Positions 33,926 through 43,531 of a stretch of 64,000 nucleotides of DNA are shown here, in pieces. The notes below the pieces were generated by a model. It saw only the letters and a list, made by a program, of their open reading frames with translations. It had not been told where the DNA came from and did no database searches. The DNA comes from Fuerstiella sp. GTDB lineage: Bacteria; Planctomycetota; Planctomycetia; Planctomycetales; Planctomycetaceae. Within the stretch, counting starts at the first letter, position 1. The number at the start of each line of letters is the position of its first letter. The DNA lies in assembly GCA_014238335.1 (NCBI GenBank), contig JABABI010000002.1, positions 18,593 to 82,592 of the forward strand, read 5' to 3'. The position numbers and the translations under genes were made by a program.

Positions 33926-35290
33926 ATGCCCATTGAAATCACAATTCCACGTCTTGGCTGGAGCATGGACGAAGGAACGTTCGGCGAATGGGCAAAGCGG
34001 GACGGCGATCACGTCGCGGCCGGAGACCCCATTTTTCTGCTGGAAACCGAAAAGGCTCTGCAGGAAGTGGAATCCGTCGACGAGGGAATTCTGCATATTC
34101 GGCCTGATGCGCCGAAAGAGGGAGACACCGTCAAGGTTGGTACAATCATCGGGTATCTGCTGGAACAAGGAGAGGAGCCTCCGAAGATTGCAGCAGGCAG
34201 TCGGCAGTCGGCAGTCGACAGTCCGGCTGCGGATGCTCTTCCTGCGGACTGCCAATTGCCGACTGCCAACTCCTCTCTTTCTCCCGCAGCATCACCTTCT
34301 GTACGACGACTGGCGCGAAACCTGGACGTTCCATTGACTTCGCTGACTCTTGACGGCACAGTTTCCGAGCACGACATCCGACGTGCCTCGCAGAAGGCGA
34401 CGCTCGGACAAGCACTTGGTGCATCTGTGCCACATACGGACAACGTCGCAGCCCGAAACTCCGGTCCGTCTCTGCCAAACGTTTCGCCACGAGCCGCTCG
34501 TGCAGCGCGACGATTCAATATCGACTGGACAACGTTAAACGGCAGCGGGCGGAACGGCCGAATTCGAGAGCAGGACATCCTGGCCGCTGCAGGACGGGAC
34601 AATCTGCCGGATGGCATATTGATTCCAGCCACGCCGGCACGAAAACTCATTGCCGAACGCATGGCCCAAAGCGCGCGGACGACTGTGCCGGTGACTCTGA
34701 CGACCGTTGCTTGTGTGGACGAAATTCTTCGCGACCGAGCCGCATATAAACAACATACTGATTCTGAAAACCCGGCGCCGGCCATTCACGATTACGTCAT
34801 TCTGTCCGTCGCTAAAGCGCTGCAGAAGTTTCCCGCCCTCAACAGTCGCTGGATGAACGGCGAGATTCTGCAGCCCAACGGTATCCACATCGGCCTTGCG
34901 GTGGACACCGAGAACGGACTCATCGTACCGGTCATGCGGAATGTCGATCAGAAAACACTGCCCAAACTTGCGGGAGCGTCAGTGACACTGGTATCACGGG
35001 CTCGAGATCGCAGGCTGACCAGCAAAGAATGCACAGGCGGCACGTTTACAGTTTCAAATCTTGGGGCCTTCGGCGTCGACGCGTTCACACCGGTCATCAA
35101 TCTCGGCGAATCCGCCATTCTTGGCATCGGAGCCATTCGCCGGACGCCGGATCGCAGCGACGACGGCAACATCACCTGGTCTCAACAAATGACTCTCAGC
35201 CTGACCTTTGATCACCAGGTCGTCGACGGAGCACCAGCTGCCCGATTCCTGCAGCACGTCGTCGACGCACTTCGCGATTTTGCCGAATAA
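33926..35290 (+). CDS. 2-oxoacid dehydrogenase E2 (dihydrolipoamide acyltransferase)
   Basis: 454 residues from the ATG at 33926, the natural start of the lipoyl domain ([20 protein letters not shown]). The frame is open back to a GTG at 33758 through the repeat array, so a 56-residue PTANCQL extension cannot be excluded. Lipoyl domain 1-78 with the lipoylated Lys43 (ETEKAL); linker 88-120 made partly of repeat sequence; a shortened peripheral-subunit-binding domain at about 122-155 and a complete one at about 187-223 ([15 protein letters not shown]); catalytic domain from about 232 with the His430/Asp434 motif DHQVVDG. Transfers the acyl group from E1 to CoA. Two subunit-binding domains is unusual for this class. 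Confidence 0.88.
   Translation: MPIEITIPRLGWSMDEGTFGEWAKRDGDHVAAGDPIFLLETEKALQEVESVDEGILHIRPDAPKEGDTVKVGTIIGYLLEQGEEPPKIAAGSRQSAVDSPAADALPADCQLPTANSSLSPAASPSVRRLARNLDVPLTSLTLDGTVSEHDIRRASQKATLGQALGASVPHTDNVAARNSGPSLPNVSPRAARAARRFNIDWTTLNGSGRNGRIREQDILAAAGRDNLPDGILIPATPARKLIAERMAQSARTTVPVTLTTVACVDEILRDRAAYKQHTDSENPAPAIHDYVILSVAKALQKFPALNSRWMNGEILQPNGIHIGLAVDTENGLIVPVMRNVDQKTLPKLAGASVTLVSRARDRRLTSKECTGGTFTVSNLGAFGVDAFTPVINLGESAILGIGAIRRTPDRSDDGNITWSQQMTLSLTFDHQVVDGAPAARFLQHVVDALRDFAE
34196..34271. repeat. Inverted heptamer repeats inside E2, coding its linker
   Basis: Left arm: GGCAGTC three times plus GACAGTC (34196-34223). Right arm, inverted: GACTGCC, AATTGCC, GACTGCC, AACT (34247-34271). 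The 23-base spacer gives a potential hairpin. The block is in frame and encodes linker residues 91-115 between lipoyl and binding domains (GSRQSAVDS to LPTAN). The layout copies the arms of the 31217-31750 element without its gene. Confidence 0.85.
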
Positions 35291-35387
35291 TTCATGCACT
35301 GACAAAGTCGACGTGCCCGATCACATTCCGCGAACAGGCGGAAACGATCTCATTTTCTTTTCTTGTGGCCAACAGTCTGAAGATCAG

Positions 35388-36737
35388 ATGGAATTCATTG
35401 CGATTGATATCGGAACCTCGTTTACGAAAGGGGCCATCGTCGACGTCGAGTCGCAAAAGATCCGGAACATATCACGCCGCATGGGCTCTGCAAAATTGGC
35501 GTCTGCAGATCCCTTCTTTTTTGAACTGTCTCCTGCCGACGTGCTGCACGGTGTCACGGAAGTCATCGGCAAGCTGCTGTCATCATCCGCGAACTGCTGT
35601 GGCATTCTGATGTGCGGGCAAATGGGAGGCCTTGTTCTGTGCGACGGCGACGGCAGTGCCCGGTCAAACTACATTTCCTGGCTCGACCGCCGAGCAACAA
35701 ACATTCACCCGTCAGGCGGAGTCACGTACTTCGATCGACTTGCCGCCGAGGTCGGCGATCGGTCATGTCACATCTGTGGCAACGAGTTCCGCCCGGGGCT
35801 GCCGCTGTCCTTTCTGTACTACCTGCGAGAAACCGGTCAACTGGATGAACTGCAGGGTACAGTGCCCGTGACGTTACCGGACTATGTCGCGGCAGCGCTG
35901 TGTAACAGTCGCCCGGTGATGGAATGGACCAGCACAGCGGGAACGCTGGACATTGTGTCTCGCAAATTCCCTCAGAACCTGCTGCGAGAACTGCGACTGG
36001 ACCAACTGGACTGGCCCGAAATTGTGGATTTTCGGCACGTCGTTGGCGAATACAAAGCCGCCGGACGATCACTGCCTGTCTACGCACCGACCGGTGACCA
36101 CCAATGTTCGCTGGCCGGAACGCTGCTATCACAGGGGGAATTGTCAGTAAACGTGTCAACGGGATCGCAGGTTTCGATGCTGACCAGCAGTACAGACGTA
36201 GGTGAGTTCCAGGTGCGACCATATTTCGATGGCCTGCTGTTGAAAACGATCACGAACATTCCAGCCGGGCGAGCTCTGACCGCCATCATGAAACTATTGA
36301 CCGAAATTCCAGGCCGCGACAACGAGAGTTCGGCTCAGGCATGGGACTATTTATTCCAACAGGCGAAACTAACACCGACAACGGACGCCGGAGTGAATCT
36401 CGCCTTTTTCCCTGGTGCAATCGAAGGCCCCGGCAGCTTCACAAATTTGCGCGAAGACAATCTGACGGTCGGGCACATCGCGCGAGCAAGCCTGGAACAG
36501 ATGGCGGATTACTACGAACTGCTGGCGGGACGACTGGCGCCCGCAAAGGATTGGTCGCAACTGGTGTTTTCCGGAGGTATCGCTCAGCAATCTTCCTTGC
36601 TGCGAGAACTGGTTGCCGATCGACTGCAGTCAGAATACCGAACCGCCACCAGTTCCGAAGACGCACTGTACGGCATGATGGTCCTGGGACGCGTTGTCTC
36701 AGGACTCAGCGAATCGGTGGTACCCGTTGCCGAGTAA
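35388..36737 (+). CDS. FGGY-family carbohydrate kinase
   Basis: 449 residues from the ATG at 35388 (MEFIAIDIGTSFTKGAIVD); the longer frame from 35208 overlaps E2 and is rejected. Residues 6-15 form the N-terminal ATP phosphate loop of the ASKHA fold; GDHQ (236-239) carries the catalytic Asp237, in the style of sedoheptulokinase, and FSGGIAQQ is the C-terminal adenosine motif. It phosphorylates a sugar or polyol; a sedoheptulokinase-like substrate is possible but not proven. It lies 97 bases after E2 and ends the intact part of the operon. Confidence 0.85.
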   Translation: MEFIAIDIGTSFTKGAIVDVESQKIRNISRRMGSAKLASADPFFFELSPADVLHGVTEVIGKLLSSSANCCGILMCGQMGGLVLCDGDGSARSNYISWLDRRATNIHPSGGVTYFDRLAAEVGDRSCHICGNEFRPGLPLSFLYYLRETGQLDELQGTVPVTLPDYVAAALCNSRPVMEWTSTAGTLDIVSRKFPQNLLRELRLDQLDWPEIVDFRHVVGEYKAAGRSLPVYAPTGDHQCSLAGTLLSQGELSVNVSTGSQVSMLTSSTDVGEFQVRPYFDGLLLKTITNIPAGRALTAIMKLLTEIPGRDNESSAQAWDYLFQQAKLTPTTDAGVNLAFFPGAIEGPGSFTNLREDNLTVGHIARASLEQMADYYELLAGRLAPAKDWSQLVFSGGIAQQSSLLRELVADRLQSEYRTATSSEDALYGMMVLGRVVSGLSESVVPVAE

Positions 36738-36789
36738 ACACTGGCCTGCAAAGGTCATAATTTCTTCGCACCGAGTTCAGAAACATTTC

Positions 36790-37377
36790 TCCGATAACCT
36801 GGCTGGAACCAGCCGCTCCCGCGTCTGCCTGGAACTGCAGGATCAGCGACATCACAACGATCTTGTTGAAGCAACAAACGACGGTCAACTGTGAACGCTG
36901 TGGTACACATCTGTCCCCGGACCGGACGATGTCGCTGCAGAAATCCGGCGGCGACGTGACCTGTTCGCGCAGCAAACCATGTTGCCGTACGCGATCGTCG
37001 AGCAATCCATGGGTAAGGCCGCCGGCATGACAACGTTCATGAATGCAGACGCCGTCAACCGCCGGGTAGAAATCAGATCCACCGCGTTCCGCAAATCTGC
37101 CCAGCGCACAGGCCTGAATACTCAGTCCAAACTGCTCATGCTGACCCACACATTTGAACATCTGGAGTGCATTGCGGTCGAGTTCTGCACTCATTTCTTC
37201 AACCGCCAAAGTCGAGCGGGCATCGAACACCCGGGAGCGAAACTCAACGGCATTCTGCGCAATCATCAGATTCCGGCCGATGGCACACCGCGACACATTT
37301 GTGTTTATTCCATCATCGCCAGCGAATGGCCGACCGTGAAAGCACACCTGACGTTTCAGACGGAACAACCTCGCTGA
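36790..37377 (+). pseudogene. GNAT acetyltransferase, decayed (no start, internal TGA)
   Basis: One frame reads a full-length GNAT protein of about 195 codons: NLAGTSRSRVCLELQDQRHH, NDLVEATNDGQL, then TGA at 36892-36894, then TLWYTSVPGPDDVAAEIRRRRD and, without further stops, GKAAGMTTFMNADAVNRRVE to IIASEWPTVKAHLTFQTE. The family has Trp at the stop position (DGxLWxLWYTSVP), so TGG became TGA. No ATG, GTG or TTG is present in frame between the kinase stop and the TGA. Intact relatives acetylate ribosomal protein N-termini or small amines (RimJ-like). The minus-strand ORF across this region is a shadow. The 36738-37422 interval holds nothing else I can name. Confidence 0.8.
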
Positions 37378-37422
37378 GAATGAATCACGAGCCGTGAACG
37401 ACGTTGCAATACTGCGCTCGGT

Positions 37423-38865
37423 TCACGCACCTCCGATCAGTCCGTCGATAACTCGAGCATTACTGACACGAGCATCCGTCAGGGTCTCTTCGCCGCCATG
37501 ATGCCGAAATGACAGACGATTGTGATCCAAACCCAGTTGGTTCAGCAACGTGGCGTGCAGATCGGCGACACTGACCGGGTCGACGACGGAACGATATCCG
37601 ATTTCGTCGGTTGCTCCGTGAATGTGCCCGCGTTTAAACCTGCCACCCGCCAGCAATGTTGTAAACGCATTGCGATTGTGATCCCGACCTTTTCCGTTCT
37701 GTGAAACCGGGAGACGCCCGAATTCTCCGGACCACATCACAATCGTGCTGTCCAAAAGGCCACGCTGCTTCAGATCCTTAATGAGCGCTGCCGAAGGCTG
37801 ATCGCACTGCCCGCATATCGTTTCGTTCTCTGTCTTTGAATTGCTATGGGCGTCCCACGGCTGCGAATTCGGTTTGGCAGGAGGCATAATCTGTACGAAT
37901 CGCACACCGGATTCGATCAGCCGCCTGGCCATTAGACAGCGCAGTCCGTAGCCCGCCGTCCTCGGATCATCCAGACCGTAGGCGTCGCGAGTGGCCCTGG
38001 ATTCCGTCGACAGATCGAGGATGGAAGCGGCTTCCAGCTGCATACGTGCCGCCAGTTCGTAGTTTTGAATCCGGGCCTCGAGCGATGATTCGTATTCGTA
38101 GCCCTGCTGATGCTTTCGATTCAGCTGCGCCAGGAAATTCAGATTATCGCGCTGCACATCTTCCGGAATCGGCTGCCTGGGATTCAGATTCAGCAGCGGT
38201 GTGCCGCTGCTGCTGACTTCCGTTCCTCGATAGATTGCCGGCATCCAGCCGTTCTGCCACAGCAAAGTCCCGCTGGTGTTGTAGCCTCGAGGATCGCGCA
38301 ACACGATGTAAGCCGGCAGGTTCTGATTATCGGTCCCGAGGGCATAACTGATCCATGATCCCAGCGCCGGTCTTCCCTGAAAAATCTTGCCGGTATTCAG
38401 CGCGACCAGGGATTCCGTGTGGTTGTTGTGATAGTTGTACATGGACCGCACGACGCACAGATCGTCCGCGACGGAACCCAGGTGCGGCAGAATCTCAGCC
38501 ATCGGGATACCGCTATCGCCGTAGTTTCGAAACTTCAGAGGAGAAGCCAGCAGCGTGTTACCTTCGCTGCCAGGCTGAAACATTTCGATTTTTTCTGTGT
38601 GGACCCTGCCGCTGAACTTCGTCAGATCCGGCTTGGGGTCGAACAGGTCCATCTGCCCAGGTCCGCCGTTCTGCATCATCATGATCATCGCTTTGGCAGG
38701 GGCATGAGATTGAGCAGCCTGCGGCGTCAGATCATGTCGACGTGTAGGCCGATTTTCTTCTGCCTGCAGCCACGAATGCGCAATCGAACCGAATCCCAGC
38801 GCACTCGTCTGCAGTAGCTGGCGTCGCGAGAGTTGTGGAATTTGTATTGGCATGAAACCCGGCAT
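37423..38865 (-). CDS. DUF1501 (sulfatase-like) family protein, Tat-exported
   Basis: 480 residues. LSRRQLLQTSALGFGSIAH is a twin-arginine leader. The body (MMMQNGGPGQMDLFDPKPDL, GKGRDHNRNAFTTLLAGG) matches DUF1501, an alkaline-phosphatase/sulfatase-fold family that in Planctomycetota is encoded directly after DUF1553 cytochromes, as here (3-base gap). Catalytic sulfatase Cys is not present; function unknown. A second ATG at 38853 is an equally possible start. Convergent with the dead GNAT gene. Confidence 0.88.
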   Translation of the reverse strand: MPGFMPIQIPQLSRRQLLQTSALGFGSIAHSWLQAEENRPTRRHDLTPQAAQSHAPAKAMIMMMQNGGPGQMDLFDPKPDLTKFSGRVHTEKIEMFQPGSEGNTLLASPLKFRNYGDSGIPMAEILPHLGSVADDLCVVRSMYNYHNNHTESLVALNTGKIFQGRPALGSWISYALGTDNQNLPAYIVLRDPRGYNTSGTLLWQNGWMPAIYRGTEVSSSGTPLLNLNPRQPIPEDVQRDNLNFLAQLNRKHQQGYEYESSLEARIQNYELAARMQLEAASILDLSTESRATRDAYGLDDPRTAGYGLRCLMARRLIESGVRFVQIMPPAKPNSQPWDAHSNSKTENETICGQCDQPSAALIKDLKQRGLLDSTIVMWSGEFGRLPVSQNGKGRDHNRNAFTTLLAGGRFKRGHIHGATDEIGYRSVVDPVSVADLHATLLNQLGLDHNRLSFRHHGGEETLTDARVSNARVIDGLIGGA

Positions 38866-38868
38866 TCC

Positions 38869-41800
38869 CTATTTCACATAAAGAAACTCATTCAGATTGA
38901 ACAACATTTTACACAACTGCGCGAGTGCCATTCGAGCAGCGTCCGTTTCCGATTTCTCCGATGCGTATCGATCGCGCTGGCGCCGCACCAGGTCGATCGA
39001 CAACTGCTCTTCATGCAAGGTGGGCGACCGACCGACGGCGATACGAAACGTAGTGGAGACCTGATCCGCTATCGCATCCCCCGCCTCCGTAATAACTCGT
39101 TCTGCAAAGAAGTCCGCCTGTTGCAGTACGAAATCATCGTGCAACAGAGTGAGTGACTGGGTGACGACAGCAGCCGGTTTTCTGCCCGTACAGTTGCGAG
39201 CAACGATGGGCTGACCGAACACACGCAGCATCGTCAGATGATAATTTCGTCGAGCAAGAACGTAGACGCTGCGGCGCCACTGAGTTGTTGGTGTCGGCAG
39301 ACCTTCGGTCCTGATGACAACCATGCCGTCTGCCCGAGCATCCAAGGGCACAAACGGACCGAAGACAGTGCGTTCAAGTTTTCCGCTGGCCGCAAGAATC
39401 GCGTCACGAACATACTCCGAATCCAGCTGTCTCAGATTCATGCGCCACAACAAACGATTTTCCGGGTCGGCATTCTGAGCCATCGCCGATCCAGCGGTCT
39501 GAGTTGAACGCTGCCGCCAGGCGCCCGACAGCATCATCAGTCTGATGATCGGCTTCACTCGCCAGCCGTTGTCAATAAACCGAAGCGTCAGATAGTCCAG
39601 CAACTGCGGGTGAGATGGCAGGGCTCCTGAGACTCCGAGATTATCACTGGTTTCCACAAGGCCTGTGCCGAACACCTGCTGCCACATCCGATTCACGATA
39701 ACTCGCGCAACATGCTGCCCTGCCAGCGAATCAGAATCCGTCAGGGCCCGTGCCAGCGACAGTCGTCGTCCGCTGGAATCGCTGACAAGTTCCAGCTGCA
39801 GCGACGCAGCGTCCAGAATAGCAGGCAGGTCCGGTGAGACTTCCAGGCCTGGTCGCAGATAATTGCCGCGCCGCAGAACGTAGGTAGGGGGCGGGGGGTT
39901 GTGTTCGTGGACAACCTGAATGGTACGATAGGCCCGGCGTTTGCTGTGCAGATCAGCCGTTTGCATCGCAATGACAGCCAGCTCGTTCGTGTCCACTTCG
40001 TTTATCGCAGCACTTAGCTCCTGCGGACTGACGCTGATCGCCGCCTTGTGATTTTCGGCCAGCTGCTTCTGCTTTGCCGTACGCTTATCAGCGGAAGTCT
40101 TCAGAGCCGTTCGAACCGAGCTGCGAACAGTTTCGGGCAAGGTCGCCAACTTCTCTGTGAACAGATTCCAGCGATAGCCTTCACGAATTTCGTCGGCCCG
40201 CACTTTCAAGGCAGCGATCTGGCTTTCGATTTGACCGTTGTCGTAATCAATCCGACGTTTCTGCCGATTGGATACGTCAGCTCGACCATGACCGGTGGAC
40301 GTCACCCAGTTTCGCACGTTGAAGGCCGGAGCAAAAACAGATTCCAGACAATAATAGTCGGCCTGAGAGACTGCTTCGTACTTGTGATCGTGGCACCGCG
40401 CACAGTGCACCGTCAGGGCCAGCAGATTGGCGGCAATAACTTCCGTCGTGCGTTGCAGAACATGGTGCCTGGTTTCCGGCGTGTTAAGTTCGTTTTGGTC
40501 GGTGTCGTCATTCGCACACAGCAAAAATCCGGTGGCGATGAGCGCGTCGACCATCTCAGGCGAGAAGGATTCAGCGGATTTCCAGTCGTAAAGTTCGTCG
40601 CCGGCAAGCTGTTCGACGATGAAACGGTTAAATGGTTTGCCTTCGTTGAACGACCGAATGACATAGTCCCGAAATCGCCATTTTCCAGCAAGAGGTTTGA
40701 TGATGGCCGCATCGTTGTCACTACCGTACACGTCGACGTAGCCGGATACGTCCAGCCAGTGTCGGCCCCAGCGTTCACCAAAGTGTTCGGAATTCAAGAG
40801 GCGGTCGATCAATCGCTCAAGAGCATCCGGTGCGGCATCATTCACAAACGCATCGACGTCCTGTGGAGACGGCGGCAGCCCGGTCAGATCGAAGTATGCT
40901 CGCCGAACAAGCGTGCTGCTGTCGGCCTCGTCCGAGTACGACAGACCGTGTTGCTCCAGCTTCGCCAGCGGGAAATGATCAATTTCATTACGAACGCGAC
41001 CCGCATTTCGGACCGCGGGAAGATCGTGTCGAGCGGGTTTTTGCCAGGCCCAGTGTTGCCGATCCTGATCACTGATCTTGTCGACCCGCGGCGTCGACGA
41101 TAATTGCTCCGCAGCGGGAGCATCGGCCTCGACCCAGGCACGCAGCACGGACAGCTCGTCCGGCGTCAGTCCCGTTTCTCCGTCCGGCGGCATCTTTCCC
41201 GTTTCCATCATCGAAATCATTTCACTGCGATCGGCAAATCCTCGAACAATAACAGGACCGGCCTTGCCGCCTCGCAGCATCGCAGCCACCGTGCGGAGAT
41301 CCAGGCCGGCTTCCAGAGCCTCATCGCCGTGGCAACCGTGACACCGCTGAGCAAGAATCGGATGAACATCTTTTTCGAACTGCGGAATCGGGCGAAAGTC
41401 AGTTTGCAGACCATACTTATGGGCCAGGTAACTGCCAATCTCGTAGCGTTCGGTTGCTGTCAGTGGCCGGTTGTAAATCAAGACCTCCGCCAGGTCGCCC
41501 AGGAAGAACGTCCCGGCGTTGGATTCCAGACCAAAGTGCTGCCCCAGTGCCAGTGTCAGATTGTTTTTGAAGCCCAGAAAATGTGTCCCGTTAAACATCG
41601 CTCGCTGATCACGGCGTCCGTTCACATGAATCGCAAACGTCTGCTCGCCCGTGTAAACCGTTTCGATCAGGTTTGGCTTTCCGTTCCATGCCACGGTCAG
41701 CCCTTCTCCTTCATCGCCGCTGTGAATTCCCAGCCGCACCCTGCCCCGGCCCTGCTGATAGCCCACCCAGAATCCAAAACGTTTTTCGAACGCCGCGCTG

Positions 41801-42246
41801 GCCGCGTCACGTGAATTCAAATCCAGAATCCGCTGAGCGGCATGAGCTGAACCAGCCGGCGCCTGCATCACAAGGAGAATGTGAAACGTCTGGTCTCCCG
41901 TAGATAATCCGCTGAAGGTTGGCAGATTCAGAAAATCATCACCGTGAAACCGAATGGCGGGGCGACCGCCGGTCGCCGTCGCATGAAACGTTGGCTGATG
42001 CGCGGCGATGTCCTGTGACAGTTGATTACCGTTGCCGCTTTTGTCATGCCATTCAACGACTGATGCTCCGTCGGCCGGCCGATTCGAATGATCGCCGTCT
42101 GCGTCGTGGTCGTCCGCATCCAGCCAAAGAATCATGCCGTCTTCGAAAGGAACCTGGGCTTTCGCCGGCGATGAGAACAGAACGGTCGCAGCAATGGCGT
42201 GGGAATAAACAAACCGAAATAGTTGACGTCGACTCATGGCTGTCAT
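38869..42246 (-). CDS. LamG-PSCyt1-DUF1549-DUF1553 surface cytochrome protein
   Basis: 1125 residues. Signal peptide to about 31; residues 34-280 form a LamG/concanavalin-like jelly roll (ILWLDADD to AEVLIYNRPLTATERYEIGSYLA), probably for carbohydrate binding; then PSCyt1 with heme motif CHGCH (302-306) and MPPDGETGL; then DUF1549 (PSCyt2, FGERWGRHWLDVSGY) and DUF1553 (PSD1, NRMWQQVFGTGLVETSDNLG). Together with the DUF1501 partner this is one of the many paralogous planctomycete surface redox pairs. The N-terminal LamG domain is an addition not present in all family members. Confidence 0.9.
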   Translation of the reverse strand: MTAMSRRQLFRFVYSHAIAATVLFSSPAKAQVPFEDGMILWLDADDHDADGDHSNRPADGASVVEWHDKSGNGNQLSQDIAAHQPTFHATATGGRPAIRFHGDDFLNLPTFSGLSTGDQTFHILLVMQAPAGSAHAAQRILDLNSRDAASAAFEKRFGFWVGYQQGRGRVRLGIHSGDEGEGLTVAWNGKPNLIETVYTGEQTFAIHVNGRRDQRAMFNGTHFLGFKNNLTLALGQHFGLESNAGTFFLGDLAEVLIYNRPLTATERYEIGSYLAHKYGLQTDFRPIPQFEKDVHPILAQRCHGCHGDEALEAGLDLRTVAAMLRGGKAGPVIVRGFADRSEMISMMETGKMPPDGETGLTPDELSVLRAWVEADAPAAEQLSSTPRVDKISDQDRQHWAWQKPARHDLPAVRNAGRVRNEIDHFPLAKLEQHGLSYSDEADSSTLVRRAYFDLTGLPPSPQDVDAFVNDAAPDALERLIDRLLNSEHFGERWGRHWLDVSGYVDVYGSDNDAAIIKPLAGKWRFRDYVIRSFNEGKPFNRFIVEQLAGDELYDWKSAESFSPEMVDALIATGFLLCANDDTDQNELNTPETRHHVLQRTTEVIAANLLALTVHCARCHDHKYEAVSQADYYCLESVFAPAFNVRNWVTSTGHGRADVSNRQKRRIDYDNGQIESQIAALKVRADEIREGYRWNLFTEKLATLPETVRSSVRTALKTSADKRTAKQKQLAENHKAAISVSPQELSAAINEVDTNELAVIAMQTADLHSKRRAYRTIQVVHEHNPPPPTYVLRRGNYLRPGLEVSPDLPAILDAASLQLELVSDSSGRRLSLARALTDSDSLAGQHVARVIVNRMWQQVFGTGLVETSDNLGVSGALPSHPQLLDYLTLRFIDNGWRVKPIIRLMMLSGAWRQRSTQTAGSAMAQNADPENRLLWRMNLRQLDSEYVRDAILAASGKLERTVFGPFVPLDARADGMVVIRTEGLPTPTTQWRRSVYVLARRNYHLTMLRVFGQPIVARNCTGRKPAAVVTQSLTLLHDDFVLQQADFFAERVITEAGDAIADQVSTTFRIAVGRSPTLHEEQLSIDLVRRQRDRYASEKSETDAARMALAQLCKMLFNLNEFLYVK

Positions 42247-42346
42247 CGCTTAACCGCGTGGGCGCCATCCTTCCGGCGGAAAACGACCGTATCCCGCAGT
42301 CCATCTGTTGCTTCTGATGATTGGTATTGATCGTCTGACCTGCCCC

Positions 42347-42359
42347 ATTGTCATACAAT
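42347..42359. promoter_or_regulatory. Candidate GntR/FCD-type operator
   Basis: ATTGT-CAT-ACAAT, a 13-bp palindrome that contains TTGTCATACAA, an exact match to the TnGTnnnACnA pattern of FCD-type GntR sites. It lies 37 bases before the iron alcohol dehydrogenase ATG, in the divergent gap with the DUF1553 gene. No regulator gene is adjacent. Confidence 0.45.
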
Positions 42360-42396
42360 TCGGTTTTGGTTCAACACAGTCCAAAGGATTCCTGAC

Positions 42397-43515
42397 ATGC
42401 CGCTGCCAACAATCAGTTACCTCACCGATATCCACTTCTCGCCAGGTGCGGTCGCGCTGCTGCCGGAGATTCTGGCAGAGAAAGGGCTGGAGCGACCGAT
42501 GCTGGTCACGGACACCGGCATTGTGGCCGCTGGCCTCGTCGACCGACTTGACTGCAGTACTTCAGCGACATTCAGTGGTGTCAGTCCAAACCCGACACAG
42601 CAGAATGTCATGGACGGAGTGAAGGTGTTCCGCGACGCGGAATGTGACGGCATCATTGCCCTCGGCGGCGGCTCACCGATCGATTGTGCGAAGGCTGTGT
42701 CGCTAATGGTGACACACAAGGAACCATTGGAACAATATGCACTGATTCGCGGCGGCCTGTCAAAGCTCACGGATGACAAGCCGCCGGTGATCGCCATTCC
42801 AACAACTTCGGGCACCGGCAGCGAAGTCGGGCGAGCAACACTGATTGCGTTCGATACGACGACCAAGCTGGCGATCGTCGGCCCGGCCATCATTCCCGAC
42901 GTTGCCATCTGCGATCCCGAACTCACGTCCGGTCTGCCACCAGGACTCACAGCCGCGACAGGTATGGACGCGATATCACACTGTGTGGAAACGTTCTGCA
43001 GTCCGAAGTTCAATCCGGTCGCAGACGCAATCGCGCTGGATGGATTACAGCGTGCCTGCAGCAATCTACAAACGGCCGTTGATGACGGCACTAACCTGCA
43101 GGCCAGGTCCGAGATGATGATGGGGTCCATGCAGGGCGCTCTGGCCTTCCAGAAGGGACTGGGAATGATCCACAGCCTCAGCCATCCGCTGGGTGCCATT
43201 CCGAAGCAGCTGCATCACGGCACGCTGAATTCCATATTTCTGCCGCATGTACTGCGATACAACAACGAAGCATGCCCAAAGAAGATGGTCCGAATGGCGG
43301 ACGTCATCGGACTCGGTAAAGGCGAAAAGCTGGCCGATTATTTTGAACAGCTGGCGAACGACATCGGGCTGGCATCGCGTTTGAGTGAACTTAGCACAAC
43401 TGCAGAAGACCTCGCCCCGCTGGCCGAACCGGCGTTCGCAGACCATTCCACCGCCACAAATCCGCGACCCTTAACCGCAAAGGACTGTGCCACGATGTAC
43501 CGCGCGGCATTGTAG
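42397..43515 (+). CDS. Iron-containing alcohol dehydrogenase
   Basis: 372 residues, the usual length. GGGSPIDCAK is the family NAD-binding motif; the iron-binding residues appear in ICDPELTSGLPPGLTAATGMDAISHCVE and in KGLGMIHSLSHPLGA and LHHG. Members reduce aldehydes (lactaldehyde, butanal) or oxidise primary alcohols and hydroxyacids. With sugar-acid aldolase and fuconate-type enzymes nearby, reduction of lactaldehyde is a fair guess. Monocistronic, followed by the palindromes at 43532-43657. Confidence 0.87.
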   Translation: MPLPTISYLTDIHFSPGAVALLPEILAEKGLERPMLVTDTGIVAAGLVDRLDCSTSATFSGVSPNPTQQNVMDGVKVFRDAECDGIIALGGGSPIDCAKAVSLMVTHKEPLEQYALIRGGLSKLTDDKPPVIAIPTTSGTGSEVGRATLIAFDTTTKLAIVGPAIIPDVAICDPELTSGLPPGLTAATGMDAISHCVETFCSPKFNPVADAIALDGLQRACSNLQTAVDDGTNLQARSEMMMGSMQGALAFQKGLGMIHSLSHPLGAIPKQLHHGTLNSIFLPHVLRYNNEACPKKMVRMADVIGLGKGEKLADYFEQLANDIGLASRLSELSTTAEDLAPLAEPAFADHSTATNPRPLTAKDCATMYRAAL

Positions 43516-43531
43516 ACAAACACCGACATGT

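Noticed and set aside
31343..36894. Recoding of TGA as an amino acid, since two genes are interrupted by TGA only
   Set aside because: Many intact genes in the window end with TGA, several in ATGA overlaps where reading through would be destructive; no selenocysteine signal is apparent.
36706..37368. Minus-strand 220-residue ORF
   Set aside because: It is the antisense shadow of the decayed GNAT gene and has no family resemblance.
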